NCBI GenBank assembly: GCA_958295955.1
Contig: OY282420.1
Location: 3,300,435 to 3,364,434 of the forward strand
DNA from: an uncultured Bryobacterales bacterium
Lineage (GTDB): Bacteria > Acidobacteriota > Terriglobia > Bryobacterales > UBA6623
Length of the DNA: 64,000 bases
Direction of reading: 5' to 3'
Shown: one piece after another, positions 62,445 to 64,000 of the stretch
How the letters are laid out: each line of letters starts with the position of its first letter
How positions within the stretch are numbered: the first letter of the stretch is position 1
The notes under the pieces: generated by a model
The model's database searches: none
What the model saw: the letters and a program-made list of their open reading frames with translations, nothing else
Told to the model about the DNA's origin: nothing
Program-made: the position numbers and the translations under genes

Positions 62445-63164
62445 TTACTGTTTGAATGACTCATCATTCAGGTTGATCTTCCGGTCTCCATCGATGAAAA
62501 TTGGGAATTCGTGGTCAACTTCAAACTTCACATTCTTTCCTTTCACGAAGGCTCCAAAAGGACCAAAAAGAAGCGTGACTACTCCGGCTGCACCGTAGCT
62601 GTTGGCTCCTCGCGATTCTTGAGTAGTGCGTAGGCGCACGTTTTGACCGTTTACGGCCTCAACGTATTCAATGGTAAAATCCAATTTCCCGCTTCTCCCA
62701 AAACTCTTCTTCCGCCGAGCTAGGATAACTTTACCCCAAGCCAGTGCTCTCTTCTTGATAACCACCATTCCATCGGCCAGTACATCCTCTTTTGCTTCAA
62801 ATTCCACTCGATCATTTATACGGGCCGAGGCCGAGGATATCGGTTTGCGTAGTAGGACGGTGATATCTGTCCCGTCACGCAGAGTAACTCCTACCTCATC
62901 TTTGCCGGAATCTCCCACGCCGGCCATTGCTTTGAGGACCGAATTTTCGCATTTACCGCTCAATTCGATTGCCACATCAGGTGATAAATCGAAGGCATTT
63001 TTTTCGGTTGCTAAGATCATCGCTACGATGAAATCTGGATCAATCTGCTTCTCGCAGAGTTCCCGGATGTCGTCATTCGTTAGCGCCCTCTTTTTATCCT
63101 GTGCGACTGCAGGAAGAGGAGCCGTTAACGTGAAAAGCGAGAGAACGAGAATGCGAAACTTCAT
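62445..63164 (-). CDS. Secreted protein of unknown function, AT-richer than neighbours
   Basis: A 239-residue exported protein. The signal peptide (FRILVLSLFTLTAPLPAVAQ) is followed by a helical part (LTNDDIRELCEKQIDPDFIV) and a beta-rich domain (ARINDRVEFEAKEDVLADGM, then VVIKKRALAWGKVILARRK and GRSGKLDFTIEYVEAVNGQN) seen in other acidobacterial secreted proteins without known role. A glycine-rich hydrophobic hairpin (AAGVVTLLFGPFGAFVKG) lies near the end. Base composition is lower in GC than both sides, and its 3' end abuts a truncated VWFA gene, suggesting insertion. A promoter lies about 140 bases upstream. Confidence 0.7.
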   Translation of the reverse strand: MKFRILVLSLFTLTAPLPAVAQDKKRALTNDDIRELCEKQIDPDFIVAMILATEKNAFDLSPDVAIELSGKCENSVLKAMAGVGDSGKDEVGVTLRDGTDITVLLRKPISSASARINDRVEFEAKEDVLADGMVVIKKRALAWGKVILARRKKSFGRSGKLDFTIEYVEAVNGQNVRLRTTQESRGANSYGAAGVVTLLFGPFGAFVKGKNVKFEVDHEFPIFIDGDRKINLNDESFKQ

Positions 63165-63306
63165 TTGTATTTTTCCTTTCTGTTGGAAAATCTCTGGCGT
63201 GCCGGTCTTTTTTCCGCATAAAAGCAGGGTCAGCGCTGTGTCCAGCGTTTTTCGCTCGAAAGCTCGCCTGGATGCAGAAAAACTCCATGACCCATCCGGT
63301 CAAAGA

Positions 63307-63336
63307 CTATAACAGCCCCCGCCCGCAGCTTGTCAA
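63307..63336 (-). promoter_or_regulatory. Predicted promoter for the 62.4 kb secreted-protein gene
   Basis: On the minus strand TTGACA (63331-63336) and TTATAG (63307-63312) are 18 bases apart, giving a leader of about 135 bases before the ATG at 63164. The leader itself, 63165-63300, has no recognised element. Confidence 0.45.
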
Positions 63337-63340
63337 GGGC

Positions 63341-63364
63341 AAAAAGCCCGCCTGCGGCGTTTTT
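63341..63364. terminator. Bidirectional intrinsic terminator
   Basis: AAAAAGCC, CGCC, TGC, GGCG and TTTTT form a short GC-rich hairpin with a T-run on each strand. It lies just after the stop of the DUF6599-like gene (minus strand), separating it from the promoter of the next gene. Confidence 0.55.
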
Positions 63365-63371
63365 CGATACG

Positions 63372-64000
63372 TCAGCGCTTGCGCCGCGGGCTGCCGCGGT
63401 CGATGTTGAGCTGCTGCAGGTTGGAGCCTTCAGGCGCGGCAAGGATGGACGTAGGCGCCACCTTGCCCGCCAGCCTGCGCGTTACGGCGACCAGGATGCC
63501 GCCTATAACCATCAGCACGGCCAGCACCGCGCATAGAAAGAGCGAATCCAGAACGATATTCTTGAGGCTGTCGTAGCGCTGGGGCGGCTGGTGGTTGAGC
63601 GTGACGTCGGCCTTGTAGCGGATCGCCGCCAGCAGCCGCTGCGCCTCGTCGGGCGAGGACGGGTCGAGCACCACCGAGATCAACGGGCCGTCGCGCTTGG
63701 CCACGACATTTTCGAGGCCGTAAAAACCCTCGATCTGCCCGCGGGAGATCGGCGACGAAGGATAGCTGAGAATCATCATGCGCAACTCGCCGTCGGGCGT
63801 GTCGTAAACGCCGTAATGCCCTTCCGGGCCGAAATGAAAGCCGACCACCGAAGGCGGCAGCATCGGCGCCACCTTTTCCAACGAGGTCGGCCCCAGGACG
63901 TAGCGGACCGAATCCGCCAGCAGCGACTCTTCGGGCACGTATTCCAGCACCGGCGGGTCGCCGGTCAGCTTCGGCCGGGGCAGATAGGCCAAGGCGACCT
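63372..64000 (-). CDS. DUF6599-like protein, 5' part outside the window
   Basis: The last 209 or so codons of a gene that stays open to the window edge; the N-terminus is not included. The visible part has LEYVPEESLLADSVRYVLGP, VVGFHFGPEGHYGVYD and MMILSYPSSPISRGQIEGFY, a pattern of acidobacterial DUF6599 proteins, followed by one membrane segment (LFLCAVLAVLMVIGGILVAV) and a short basic tail. It is probably anchored in the inner membrane with most of the protein outside. Function unknown. Confidence 0.65.
   Translation of the reverse strand, partial: VALAYLPRPKLTGDPPVLEYVPEESLLADSVRYVLGPTSLEKVAPMLPPSVVGFHFGPEGHYGVYDTPDGELRMMILSYPSSPISRGQIEGFYGLENVVAKRDGPLISVVLDPSSPDEAQRLLAAIRYKADVTLNHQPPQRYDSLKNIVLDSLFLCAVLAVLMVIGGILVAVTRRLAGKVAPTSILAAPEGSNLQQLNIDRGSPRRKR

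Noticed and set aside
1-64000. tRNA, rRNA, CRISPR arrays, insertion sequences
   Set aside because: No cloverleaf with a convincing T-loop, no spaced repeats of CRISPR type and no transposase gene were seen on either strand by reading alone.

Overview
The window looks like a chromosomal segment of a high-GC Gram-negative bacterium, most likely an Acidobacteriota (Bryobacterales/Solibacteres-like at lower confidence). This rests on the gene families: DUF1080 proteins, several formylglycine-type sulfatases, ThuA and DUF3604 proteins, a CehA/McbA-propeller fusion, a remnant of the acidobacterial VWFA-related family and a DUF6599-like protein. LpxD, TonB-, OmpA- and beta-barrel proteins indicate an outer membrane. 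The DNPR motif in MurE indicates meso-diaminopimelate peptidoglycan. No tRNA, rRNA or CRISPR array was seen.

Layout. 1-1.6 kb: an ECF-type sigma factor and an outer-membrane barrel protein. 1.6-7.8 kb, minus strand: DUF1080, two lipoprotein sulfatases and a TolB-propeller/CehA metallohydrolase. 7.9-24.6 kb, minus strand: a complete division and cell wall (dcw) cluster in the order mraZ-rsmH-ftsL-ftsI-murE-murF-mraY-murD-ftsW-murG-murC-ftsQ-ftsA-ftsZ, mostly joined by 4-8 base overlaps. It is preceded by a promoter and five 10-bp-spaced MraZ boxes. murB lies alone about 19 kb beyond mraZ (42.5-43.5 kb) and ddl is absent. FtsZ carries a tandem duplication of its C-terminal tail. 24.9-28.5 kb: a third sulfatase, a sialidase and an O-methyltransferase.

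28.7-37.2 kb, plus strand: a defence-type island with lower GC in its middle. A type III Mod methyltransferase and its Res helicase-nuclease are separated by about 3.4 kb holding a DUF2806-like protein, an orphan MNT nucleotidyltransferase, a ribbon-helix-helix antitoxin with a truncated PIN toxin, and a translationally coupled pair. That pair is a protein joining a Panacea/SocA-like N-terminus to a DUF488 domain, and an unrecognised 280-residue protein whose stop overlaps the start of res. This is the most promising candidate for an undescribed system.

37.3-49.2 kb: DUF3604, ThuA, a tartrate/malate dehydrogenase, a second DUF1080, murB, a cysteine-less thiolase-like protein, an FG-GAP/VCBS protein, OmpA-like and TonB-like envelope proteins, and a phytanoyl-CoA dioxygenase-like protein. 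49.3-54.4 kb: ubiX with a duplicated 3' end, then a tightly coupled run of a zinc-ribbon membrane protein, two glycosyltransferases, prepilin peptidase and lpxD. 54.5-64 kb: GH95 glycosidase convergent with an MFS sugar porter, a CPBP protease, an oxidoreductase, a CDP-alcohol phosphotransferase, a 5'-truncated VWFA remnant beside a more AT-rich secreted protein, and a DUF6599-like gene cut by the window edge.

Together the accessory genes point to use of sulfated, fucose- and sialic acid-containing glycans (three sulfatases, GH95, sialidase, sugar porter, DUF1080/ThuA/Gfo-Idh-MocA enzymes). That assignment is an inference from families, not from any substrate evidence.
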